A DNA stretch of 20,876 nt from an uncultured Sutterella sp. GTDB lineage: Bacteria; Pseudomonadota; Gammaproteobacteria; Burkholderiales; Burkholderiaceae_F. Shown here one piece after another: positions 1 through 5,958 of this stretch; the first letter of the stretch is position 1; the number at the start of each line of letters is the position of its first letter. The translations under genes and the position numbers were made by a program. The notes beneath the pieces are model-generated. The model was given only the letters and a program-made list of their open reading frames with translations. It did not search any database and had not been told where the DNA came from. The DNA lies in assembly GCA_905198475.1 (NCBI GenBank), contig CAJKCQ010000036.1, positions 1 through 20,876 on the forward strand. The letters run 5' to 3'.

Positions 1-55
1 GAGCGCAACCTTGCCAAGGTTGAGGTCGCGAGTTCGAGACTCGTCTCCCGCTCCA
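1..55 (+). tRNA. tRNA-Gly (GCC), 5'-truncated by window edge
   Basis: The bases are identical to the last 55 nt of the two complete tRNA-Gly genes that follow. The anticodon arm (AACC-TTGCCAA-GGTT, anticodon GCC), the variable region, the T arm and an encoded 3' CCA are present. The acceptor 5' strand and most of the D arm lie left of the window. The 113-bp period predicts that the gene begins 20 bases before position 1. Confidence 0.93.
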
Positions 56-92
56 AACATCCTTCGGGATGTTCTTCCCAGTTCGCCGCGAT

Positions 93-168
93 GCGGGAGT
101 AGCTCAGTTGGTAGAGCGCAACCTTGCCAAGGTTGAGGTCGCGAGTTCGAGACTCGTCTCCCGCTCCA
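93..168 (+). tRNA. tRNA-Gly (GCC)
   Basis: This is a complete 76-nt cloverleaf. The acceptor stem GCGGGAG pairs with CTCCCGC, followed by discriminator T and encoded CCA. The D arm is GCTC/GAGC, the anticodon stem AACC/GGTT holds loop TTGCCAA (anticodon GCC, reads GGC and GGU), and the T stem GCGAG/CTCGT holds loop TTCGAGA. It is the second of three identical copies and is probably processed from one polycistronic tRNA transcript. Confidence 0.98.
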
Positions 169-205
169 AACATCCTTCGGGATGTTCTTCCCAGTTCGCC
201 GCGAT

Positions 206-281
206 GCGGGAGTAGCTCAGTTGGTAGAGCGCAACCTTGCCAAGGTTGAGGTCGCGAGTTCGAGACTCGTCTCCCGCTCCA
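206..281 (+). tRNA. tRNA-Gly (GCC)
   Basis: This is the third copy, identical base for base to the copy at 93-168, with anticodon GCC and encoded CCA. It is the last of the array: the sequence downstream diverges from the spacer repeat and forms a terminator at 290-321. Confidence 0.98.
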
Positions 282-289
282 GAATTCCA

Positions 290-321
290 GAAAAGGGGAG
301 GCCGAAGGGCTTCCCCTTTTC
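290..321 (+). terminator. Rho-independent terminator of the tRNA-Gly array
   Basis: The arms GAAAAGGGGA (290-299) and TCCCCTTTTC (312-321) form a 10-bp stem. The U-rich stretch is the 3' arm itself rather than a separate tail. It lies 8 bp past the last CCA. Confidence 0.75.
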
Positions 322-388
322 GTCATGCCGGACAGCCCGGCCGGATGCAAAAACTTCCGCTTCCGGACCGCAGCACGTCCCGAAGATT

Positions 389-397
389 TGGTAAAAT
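389..397 (+). promoter_or_regulatory. Putative extended -10 promoter of rpmF
   Basis: TGG followed by TAAAAT (392-397) fits an extended -10 element. No good -35 box is visible at normal spacing. The same TAAAAT hexamer occurs upstream of acpP and lepA in this window. It predicts an rpmF leader of about 120 nt. Confidence 0.45.
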
Positions 398-447
398 CCG
401 CCGCTTGCTGCATGTCCCTCTGAGGGAGATGCGGTGCAATCATGGAA

Positions 448-500
448 TTCCGTGTTCTGGAACGAGTGCCTGGTCACGGAAGAATTTTTTTCGACACTCG
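448..500 (+). promoter_or_regulatory. Possible attenuator in the rpmF leader
   Basis: TTCCGTG (448-454) pairs with CACGGAA (475-481). Seven T residues follow at 485-491, like an intrinsic terminator, but it lies between the rpmF promoter candidate and the rpmF start. CGAGTG (463-468) in the loop can instead pair with CACTCG (495-500), a competing or pseudoknot pairing. This architecture would suit regulation by attenuation. The folding is read by eye only. Confidence 0.35.
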
Positions 501-523
501 CTTATACCTACGTGGGGTTTGCC

Positions 524-706
524 ATGGCTGTTCAGCAGAATAAGAAATCGGTCGCCCGTCGCGGCAATCGCCGTGCTCATGACTTCTTGAAGAATCCTCC
601 GACGGCTGTCGAAGCGACGACCGGCGAAGTGCATCGCCGTCATCACATCAGCCCGTCCGGCTTCTATCGCGGCAAGAAGGTCATCGCGACGAAGCAGGAC
701 GAATAA
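524..706 (+). CDS. rpmF: 50S ribosomal protein L32
   Basis: This 60-residue protein has the full length and character of bacterial L32, a component of the large ribosomal subunit. It opens with MAVQQNKKS, then a basic segment (VARRGNRRAHDFLKNP) and the conserved stretch TTGEVHRRHHISPSGFYRG near residues 29-45. It lacks the cysteine pairs of the zinc-binding L32 form. The start is fixed by the family N-terminus and a GTGGGG ribosome site at 512-517. In most proteobacteria rpmF sits between yceD (DUF177) and plsX. Here neither neighbour is present: a tRNA array lies upstream and a terminator at 879-909 separates it from fabH, so it appears to be a single-gene unit. Confidence 0.96.
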   Translation: MAVQQNKKSVARRGNRRAHDFLKNPPTAVEATTGEVHRRHHISPSGFYRGKKVIATKQDE

Positions 707-876
707 GTCCGGCTTGTTGACGCCGCCGAAGCACCGCACCGCTCACCTGAGTCACCTCGCGCGAAGATGCCGCGCACCCCACGGTGATTGAGCTCGACGC
801 ACAGGATCAGAAGAGCGTTCCGGCGGAAGACTCGAAGGCCAAGAGTCGAAGAACGACGGCGTACGGCGCGAACGAA
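707..876 (+). other. Long non-coding tail between rpmF and its terminator
   Basis: These 170 bases lie between the rpmF stop and the terminator hairpin. I find no credible gene and no PlsX-like peptide in any frame. A small hairpin (GACTC...GAGTC) is present near 829-848. The rest of the gap before fabH (910-1028) holds only the fabH promoter candidate and ribosome site. The tail may be plain 3' UTR, a decayed gene or an RNA processed from the rpmF message. Confidence 0.4.
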
Positions 877-878
877 GG

Positions 879-909
879 AAGGGAGTCTCTCAGAGGGGCT
901 CCCTTTTTT
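879..909 (+). terminator. Rho-independent terminator after rpmF
   Basis: AAGGGAG (879-885) pairs with CTCCCTT (899-905), and the T run continues to 909. This is the classical form. It separates rpmF from the fab genes. Confidence 0.85.
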
Positions 910-984
910 CATGCCCGCAGACATGCGCAAAGGCTACGCCGTTGGGGCTACCATGCGGCCGCTCTAGAGCCCGGAGGCGCCGTG

Positions 985-990
985 TAATAT
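985..990 (+). promoter_or_regulatory. Putative -10 box of the fabH operon
   Basis: TAATAT is a good -10 hexamer 38 bp before the fabH start, downstream of the rpmF terminator. No convincing -35 box is seen, so this is tentative. Confidence 0.35.
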
Positions 991-1028
991 CCTCTGCTTG
1001 AAGAAAAACACCAGGGAAAGGACCACAC

Positions 1029-2027
1029 ATGAGCATGTACTCGCGCATTGCGGCGACGGGCTCCGCGCTTCCGAAGACACGCGTCACGAACGAGGATCTC
1101 GCGCGGCGCCTCGCCGCCATGGGCGTCGAGACGACGGACGAATGGATCCGCACGCGCACCGGCATCGAGGCGCGGCGCTTCGCCGACCCCGCTGCGGGTG
1201 AAACGACGACGAGCCTTGCGGCCGCCGCCGCCCGCGAGGCGATGGAGCGCGCCGGGTTTGAGCCCGACACGGTGGACCTCATCATCGTCGCCACCACCAC
1301 GCCCGACATGGTCTTTCCCTCGACCGCCGCCCGCGTGCAGTCGATCCTCGGCTGCGCCGGATGCGCGGCCTTCGACGTGCAGGCGGTCTGCGCGGGCTTC
1401 ATCTACGCCCTGAACGCCGCCGACGCGATGCTGCGGGCCGGCCCCTACAAGCGCGCGATCGTCGTGGGCGCCGAGACGATGTCGCGGGTGATCGACCTCC
1501 GGGACCGCTCGACCTGCGTCCTCTTCGGCGACGGCGCGGGCGCCGCGGCCCTCGAGGCGAGCGACGCCCCCGGGATCCTCGCCGCGCGCATGTACGCCGA
1601 CGGCCGCCACGACGAAAAGGTCCTCGGCCTCACCGCCCGCATCTCGGGTGGGACGCTCGAAGGCTCCCCCTACATCAACATGGACGGCCGTCAGGTCTTC
1701 AAGCTCGCCGTGGACGGCCTCACGGGGTCTGCGGAGGAAGTTGCGAAGCTCGCGGGCGTTTCGCCCTCGGAAGTGAAGCTCTTCGTGCCGCACCAGGCGA
1801 ACCTGCGCATCATGTCGATGGTCGCGAAGAAGCTCGGCATCGCCGACGAGGCGATGGTGAAGACCGTCAGCGAACACGGCAACACCTCAGCCGCCTCGGT
1901 GCCCCTCGCGCTCGACGCGGCCGTGAAGGCCGGGCGCGTCAAGACGGGCGACCTCGTGCTGCTGCAGGCGGTCGGCGCCGGCATGGCCTGGGGGTCGGCG
2001 ATCCTCCAGTGGCGCGCCGACCGCTGA
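1029..2027 (+). CDS. fabH: Beta-ketoacyl-ACP synthase III
   Basis: FabH starts each round of type II fatty acid synthesis by condensing acetyl-CoA with malonyl-ACP in the cytoplasm. The 332-residue product has the thiolase-fold catalytic triad: Cys121 in AVCAGF, His255 in VPHQAN and Asn285 in HGNTSAAS. The substrate-site segment RTGIEARR is at 43-50 and the C-terminal GAGMAWGSAI at 316-325. Length is normal for the family. A purine-rich ribosome site (AGGGAAAGGA) precedes the chosen ATG; the ATG two codons later is possible. fabD follows after 50 bp with no terminator, so the two are probably cotranscribed. The usual upstream neighbour plsX is absent. Confidence 0.97.
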   Translation: MSMYSRIAATGSALPKTRVTNEDLARRLAAMGVETTDEWIRTRTGIEARRFADPAAGETTTSLAAAAAREAMERAGFEPDTVDLIIVATTTPDMVFPSTAARVQSILGCAGCAAFDVQAVCAGFIYALNAADAMLRAGPYKRAIVVGAETMSRVIDLRDRSTCVLFGDGAGAAALEASDAPGILAARMYADGRHDEKVLGLTARISGGTLEGSPYINMDGRQVFKLAVDGLTGSAEEVAKLAGVSPSEVKLFVPHQANLRIMSMVAKKLGIADEAMVKTVSEHGNTSAASVPLALDAAVKAGRVKTGDLVLLQAVGAGMAWGSAILQWRADR

Positions 2028-2077
2028 GGTCCCGCAGAACCTCCGTCAAGAATCATTCAGTACCAAAGGAACCACTC

Positions 2078-3016
2078 ATGCGCCTCGCATTCGTTTTCCC
2101 CGGCCAGGGGAGCCAGACCGTCGGGATGCTTTCGGGCTTCGCCGGCAACGCCGTCGTCGAGGACCATGTCCGTCGCGCCGATGAGGCGCTCGGATTTCCG
2201 CTCTCGAAGCTCATCGCCGAAGGGCCCGCGGAAACGCTCGGCCTCACGGTGAACACGCAGCCCGCGCTTTTGACGACCTCGGTCGCCTTCTACGACGCCT
2301 GGCGCGCCGCGGGCGGTCCGGAGCCGGAAGTGATGGCCGGCCACTCGCTCGGCGAATATTCGGCGCTCACTGCCGCGGGCGCCTTCGACTTCGAGGAGGC
2401 CGTGCGGCTCGTGCGCTTCCGCGCCGAGGCGATGCAGTCCGCCGTCCCCGTGGGCGTGGGCGGCATGTGCGCCGTGATCGGGCTCTCCGACGAAGACGTC
2501 GAGGCGTGCTGCTGCGAAGCGTCCGCGGTCGGTCCCGTCGAGGCGGTGAACTTCAATTCGCCCGGTCAGGTCGTGATCGCGGGCGAGAAGGCCGCGCTCG
2601 CCAAGGCCATTGAACTCGTGAAGGCGAAGGGCTGCCGGCGCGCGATCGAGCTCGCCGTCTCCGGCCCCTTCCATTCGAGCATGCTCAAGCCCGCCGCCGA
2701 GAAGCTCGCGGCGCGCCTCGCCGAAGTGGTAGTCCGCGCGCCCCGGATTCCCGTGATCGCGAACGTCGATGCGGCGCCCCACGGCGACCCCGAAGCGATC
2801 CGCCGCGCCCTCGCGCTCCAGGTCGCCTCGCCCGTGCAGTGGGTGAAGACCATCCGCGCGATGGCCGATCAGGGCGTCACCGACGTCGTCGAATGCGGTC
2901 CGGGGAAGGTCCTGCAGGGCCTCATCCGCCGCATCGCGCCCGAAATCCGCTGCACGGGGTTCTCCGACGAGGCGACGCTCGCCGCCGCCCTCGAGAAGAT
3001 CCGTGCGGCCGAATGA
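2078..3016 (+). CDS. fabD: Malonyl-CoA:ACP transacylase
   Basis: FabD moves the malonyl group from CoA to the acyl carrier protein, giving the extender unit for FabH and FabF. The 312-residue protein has the N-terminal FPGQGSQ at 7-13, the nucleophile Ser90 in GHSLGEYSAL, Arg115 in FRAEAMQ, His199 in PFHSSML and the C-terminal GPGKVLQGL motif from 274. All catalytic residues are in place. The ATG at 2078 follows the ribosome site AAAGGA (2064-2069). An open frame continues far upstream through fabH but is a GC-rich shadow with no FabD similarity. fabG follows after 52 bp. Confidence 0.97.
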   Translation: MRLAFVFPGQGSQTVGMLSGFAGNAVVEDHVRRADEALGFPLSKLIAEGPAETLGLTVNTQPALLTTSVAFYDAWRAAGGPEPEVMAGHSLGEYSALTAAGAFDFEEAVRLVRFRAEAMQSAVPVGVGGMCAVIGLSDEDVEACCCEASAVGPVEAVNFNSPGQVVIAGEKAALAKAIELVKAKGCRRAIELAVSGPFHSSMLKPAAEKLAARLAEVVVRAPRIPVIANVDAAPHGDPEAIRRALALQVASPVQWVKTIRAMADQGVTDVVECGPGKVLQGLIRRIAPEIRCTGFSDEATLAAALEKIRAAE

Positions 3017-3068
3017 GTGAACACGATTGAACGCCCTTCCAAACAGCAAGACAGCAACAGGTGAAGAG

Positions 3069-3836
3069 ATGGAGAAGATGATTTTTGCGGCCGACGCCCT
3101 CGCCGGTCAGGTGTGCCTCGTCACGGGCGCTTCGCGCGGCATCGGCGCGGCGGTGATGGAGGCCTTCATGAAGGCGGGCGCCTACGTGGTCGGCACCGCC
3201 ACCTCGGAGGCGGGCGCCGCGGCGATTTCCGAGCGCGCGGCCGCCCTCGGCGGCGCCGGGCGCGGCGTCGTCCTCAACGTCTGCGACGCGGCCGCCTCGC
3301 AGAAGCTCGTGGACGACGTCGTGGCGGAAAAGGGCCGCATCGACGTGCTCGTCAACAACGCGGGCATCACCAAGGACACGCTCGTGATGCGCATGAAGGA
3401 CGAGGCCTGGGCCGACGTCATTGAAACCGACCTCACCGCCGCCTTCCGGCTCGCGCGCGCCTGCGTGCGTCCGATGATGCGCCAGCGCTCGGGCCGCATC
3501 ATCTCGATGGGTTCGGTTGTGGGCGCCATGGGCAACGCCGGGCAGGTGAACTACGCCGCCGCCAAGGCGGGCCTGATGGGCATGACCAAGGCGCTCGCGC
3601 GCGAAATCGGCTCGCGCGGCATCACGGTCAACTGCGTCGCCCCGGGCTTCATCGACACGGACATGACGAAGGACCTGCCCGAAGCCCACCGCGAGGCGCT
3701 CGTGAAGCAGATCGCGCTCGGCCGCCTAGGCTGTACGGATGACGTCGCCAACGCCTGCCTCTACCTCGCCTCCCCCGCGGGCGCCTACGTTACGGGCGTC
3801 ACGCTTCATGTGAACGGCGGAATGTTTATGGGTTAG
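3069..3836 (+). CDS. fabG: 3-oxoacyl-ACP reductase
   Basis: FabG is the NADPH-dependent reductase of the elongation cycle, a short-chain dehydrogenase. From the ATG at 3069 the protein has 255 residues: the cofactor motif TGASRGIG at 19-26, NNAG at 96-99, Ser149 in GSVVG, the YxxxK pair Tyr162/Lys166 and the C-terminal VNGGMFMG. I chose 3069 because AGGTGA (3059-3064) lies just upstream and the length suits the family. The open frame extends to a TTG at 3027, which adds an uncharacteristic 14 residues; an ATG at 3078 is also possible. It lies between fabD and acpP, as is usual. Confidence 0.96.
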   Translation: MEKMIFAADALAGQVCLVTGASRGIGAAVMEAFMKAGAYVVGTATSEAGAAAISERAAALGGAGRGVVLNVCDAAASQKLVDDVVAEKGRIDVLVNNAGITKDTLVMRMKDEAWADVIETDLTAAFRLARACVRPMMRQRSGRIISMGSVVGAMGNAGQVNYAAAKAGLMGMTKALAREIGSRGITVNCVAPGFIDTDMTKDLPEAHREALVKQIALGRLGCTDDVANACLYLASPAGAYVTGVTLHVNGGMFMG

Positions 3837-3864
3837 TGATTGGCGCATGACGGCCGCCGGCCTC

Positions 3865-3873
3865 TGCTAAAAT
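3865..3873 (+). promoter_or_regulatory. Putative extended -10 promoter of acpP
   Basis: TGC followed by TAAAAT (3868-3873) lies 91 bp before acpP, in the 127-bp gap after fabG. A separate promoter for the highly expressed carrier protein gene is common in proteobacteria. No strong -35 is visible. Confidence 0.45.
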
Positions 3874-3963
3874 CAACCGCTAATCCTTTTTTCAACCCTG
3901 CATGCTCCTGAGCACGGGGTACCCTTTACGAGAGATCAACCCCCTTACGGAGTGAAGAACAAA

Positions 3964-4203
3964 ATGGACGAAATCGAACAGAAGGTCAAGAAGATCATCG
4001 CTGAACAGCTCGGCATCAAGGAAGAGGACATCAAGAACGAGTCCTCCTTCATTGAAGACCTCGGCGCCGACAGCCTGACCACCGTTGAAATGTCGCTCGC
4101 CCTCGAGGACGCCTTCGGCATCGAAATCCCCGACACCGAGCAGGAGAACCTCCGCACGGTTCAGCAGGCCATCGACTTCGTGAAGGCCGCCGTCAACAAG
4201 TAA
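3964..4203 (+). CDS. acpP: Acyl carrier protein
   Basis: AcpP carries growing acyl chains on a phosphopantetheine arm and serves FabH, FabD, FabG and FabF encoded around it. The product has 79 residues and is acidic, with the four-helix ACP pattern. The arm attaches to Ser37 in GADSLTTVEM. Most proteobacterial ACPs have Asp or Glu directly after DSL; here it is Thr39, at the start of the helix that contacts partner enzymes. The ATG at 3964 follows GGAGTGA at 3949-3955; the GTG at 3952 is rejected because it lies within that ribosome site. A hairpin terminator follows at 4268. Confidence 0.97.
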   Translation: MDEIEQKVKKIIAEQLGIKEEDIKNESSFIEDLGADSLTTVEMSLALEDAFGIEIPDTEQENLRTVQQAIDFVKAAVNK

Positions 4204-4267
4204 TTCATGACGGCAGGGCCGGGGCGCCTCCGCAGAGGAGCGCCGGACCCGTGAGCGAAACAAAAGG

Positions 4268-4294
4268 GCGGGACTCGGAGACGAGTCCCGCTTT
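4268..4294 (+). terminator. Terminator-like hairpin after acpP
   Basis: GCGGGACTCG (4268-4277) and CGAGTCCCGC (4282-4291) form a perfect 10-bp stem with a GAGA tetraloop, followed by only three T residues. It may be partial, reducing transcription into fabF while giving acpP a high message level. A second, imperfect GC hairpin lies at about 4223-4245. Confidence 0.6.
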
Positions 4295-4393
4295 GCATGC
4301 GGAGGCCGCGGTCTCGCGGCTTTGCGCTAATCCAGAATTCCGAGGCCTTGCAAAGGGAAGCGCGCCTCGGTCGATGAACGGAGTGATTTTGAG

Positions 4394-5635
4394 ATGATGA
4401 ACCGCCGTGTTGTTGTGACCGGTCTCGGCATGATTTCCCCGCTCGGGGCCGACCTGAAGACGAGCTGGGCGAACGCCCTTGCGGGAAAGAGCGGCATCGG
4501 CCGCATCACCTCCTTTGACGCCTCGGAGTTCGGCTGCCAGATCGCCGGCGAGGTGAAGGACTTCGACGCGTCGAAGTACCTCGGCGTGAAGGAGATGCGG
4601 CGCTTCGACCGCTTCGTGCACTTCGGCGTCGCCGCCGGCCTGATGGCGCTCGAGGATTCGGGCCTTGAGGTCACGGAGGAGGAGGCGCCGATGGTGGGCG
4701 TCGCGATCGGCGCGGGCATCGGCGGCCTCGAGATGATCTGCGCGAACAACAACGCGATGGTCGAGCGCGGTCCGCGCCGCATCTCCCCCTTCATGATCCC
4801 CGGCTGCATCATCAACATGATCTCGGGCCAGCTCGCCATCATGAAGGGCCTCAAGGGCCCGAACATCGCCCACGTCACGGCCTGCTCGACGGGTCTGCAT
4901 GCGATCGGCGAAGCGTCCTACATCGTCGCCCGCGGCGACGCGGACGTGATGATCGCGGGCGGTGCGGAATCCACCGTCTGCAAGCTCGGCATCGGCGCCT
5001 TCGACGCGATGCACGCGCTCTCGCGCCGCAACGACGCGCCCGAGAAGGCCTCGCGCCCCTTCGACCGCGACCGCGACGGCTTCGTGATGGGCGAGGGCGC
5101 CGGCGTCCTCGTCCTTGAGGAGCTCGAGCATGCGCGCGCCCGCGGCGCGAAGATCTACGCCGAGGTCGTGGGCTACGGCCTCTCGGGCGACGCGCACCAC
5201 ATCACGACGCCCGCGACCGACGGCCCCGTGCGCTGCATGCGCATGGCGCTCCGTCACGCCGGCATGAAGCCCGAGGACATCGACTACCTCAACGCCCACG
5301 GCACCTCCACGGCGGTGGGCGACGCCAACGAAGTGAAGGCGATCCGCGAAGTCTTCGGCGACCACGCCTCGAAGCTCGTCGTCAACTCCACGAAGTCGAT
5401 GACGGGTCATCTGCTCGGCGGCGCTGGCGGCGTCGAGTCCGTCTTCTCGATCATGGCGGTCGCCGAACAGGTCTCGCCCCCGACCATCAACCTCGAAAAC
5501 GTGGACGAAGCCTGCGCCGGGCTCGACTTCTGCTCCGAAGGCGCGCGCAGGATGGAAATCCGCGCCGCGATGAAGAACTCCTTCGGCTTCGGCGGCACGA
5601 ATTCGACGGTGATCTACAAGCGCTGGACGGAATGA
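4394..5635 (+). CDS. fabF: Beta-ketoacyl-ACP synthase II
   Basis: FabF performs the chain-elongating condensation of acyl-ACP with malonyl-ACP. The 413-residue protein shows VVVTGLGMISPLG at 6-18, the acyl-accepting Cys164 in TACSTG, His303 in NAHGTST and His339 in KSMTGHLLG, plus the closing SFGFGGTNS. It has normal length and is intact. There are two ATG codons in tandem (4394 and 4397); the family N-terminus M-N/S-R-R-V-V suits either, and GGAGTGA at 4380-4386 serves both. It follows acpP after 190 bp. In many betaproteobacteria the next genes are rpoE and rseAB, but here lepA follows. Confidence 0.97.
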   Translation: MMNRRVVVTGLGMISPLGADLKTSWANALAGKSGIGRITSFDASEFGCQIAGEVKDFDASKYLGVKEMRRFDRFVHFGVAAGLMALEDSGLEVTEEEAPMVGVAIGAGIGGLEMICANNNAMVERGPRRISPFMIPGCIINMISGQLAIMKGLKGPNIAHVTACSTGLHAIGEASYIVARGDADVMIAGGAESTVCKLGIGAFDAMHALSRRNDAPEKASRPFDRDRDGFVMGEGAGVLVLEELEHARARGAKIYAEVVGYGLSGDAHHITTPATDGPVRCMRMALRHAGMKPEDIDYLNAHGTSTAVGDANEVKAIREVFGDHASKLVVNSTKSMTGHLLGGAGGVESVFSIMAVAEQVSPPTINLENVDEACAGLDFCSEGARRMEIRAAMKNSFGFGGTNSTVIYKRWTE

Positions 5636-5644
5636 CGCCTCTCC

Positions 5645-5674
5645 CGTGAGCTCCTCCGCGGAGGGGAGCTCACG
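5645..5674 (+). other. Strong hairpin after fabF without T tail
   Basis: CGTGAGCTCC (5645-5654) pairs perfectly with GGAGCTCACG (5665-5674), starting 10 bp past the fabF stop. No T tract follows. It may protect the 3' end of the message or act with the second hairpin at 5689. The rest of the 323-bp fabF-lepA gap holds that hairpin, the lepA -10 candidate and a leader of about 160 nt; I see no gene in it. Confidence 0.6.
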
Positions 5675-5688
5675 CGGCGCAACGGATC

Positions 5689-5730
5689 GGGCGCGGCTCC
5701 CTCACGAGGTGGACCGCGCCCGAAATGTTT
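5689..5730 (+). terminator. Probable terminator of the fab operon
   Basis: GGGCGCGG (5689-5696) pairs with CCGCGCCC (5714-5721), followed by GAAATGTTTT. The T stretch is short and interrupted, so efficiency is uncertain. Confidence 0.5.
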
Positions 5731-5790
5731 TGAAGGAGATCCACGCCGCGCGCGTGCGCCCGAGGGCAAATGCCCGCGCCCGCTCTCGGC

Positions 5791-5796
5791 TAAAAT
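5791..5796 (+). promoter_or_regulatory. Putative -10 box of lepA
   Basis: TAAAAT lies 162 bp before lepA, just after a small hairpin GGGCA-AA-TGCCC at 5764-5775. The same hexamer occurs before rpmF and acpP. No clear -35 is seen. Confidence 0.4.
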
Positions 5797-5958
5797 CATC
5801 GATTCCGGGGAAAATTCCGCTCATCCGCCCGGAAGGCCGCAGGACCTCCTTGAAAGCCGGTCCGGCCGTCTCCGCGCCCACCTCCATCCGCGCCGCGCAC
5901 CGAATCTCCGCGCGGCGCTCCGACACTGCGGACGCCCCGCCGAACACTTACATCGACG

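Larger units (their letters stand above)
1..281 (+). repeat. Exact 113-bp tandem repeat (tRNA-Gly plus 37-bp spacer)
   Basis: The unit is one 76-bp tRNA-Gly gene plus a 37-bp spacer, with starts at 93 and 206. The partial copy at the left edge is in register with the same period. Each spacer opens with a 7-bp hairpin capped by a TTCG tetraloop (AACATCC-TTCG-GGATGTT at 169-186 and again at 56-73). This could be a processing or stability element between the tRNAs. The lack of any difference between copies indicates recent duplication or gene conversion. Confidence 0.95.

Noticed and set aside
1..281. CRISPR array
   Set aside because: The repeated unit is a tRNA gene with an identical spacer, so there are no variable spacers.
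182..590. Small open frames over the third tRNA and the rpmF leader
   Set aside because: They run through a tRNA gene and terminator and have no coding character.
955..968. NotI plus XbaI sites side by side, like a cloning polylinker
   Set aside because: The flanks do not continue as any vector polylinker I know, and genomic features lie directly on both sides. A chance match in GC-rich DNA is likelier than contamination, though reads over the site would settle it.
948..1877. 309-residue open frame antisense to fabH
   Set aside because: GC-rich shadow of a clear gene, with His/Arg/Asp-biased low-complexity translation and no family features.
1361..2077. Upstream extension of the fabD frame through fabH
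   Set aside because: FabD's conserved N-terminus starts at 2078 with a ribosome site; the extension is the out-of-frame translation of fabH.
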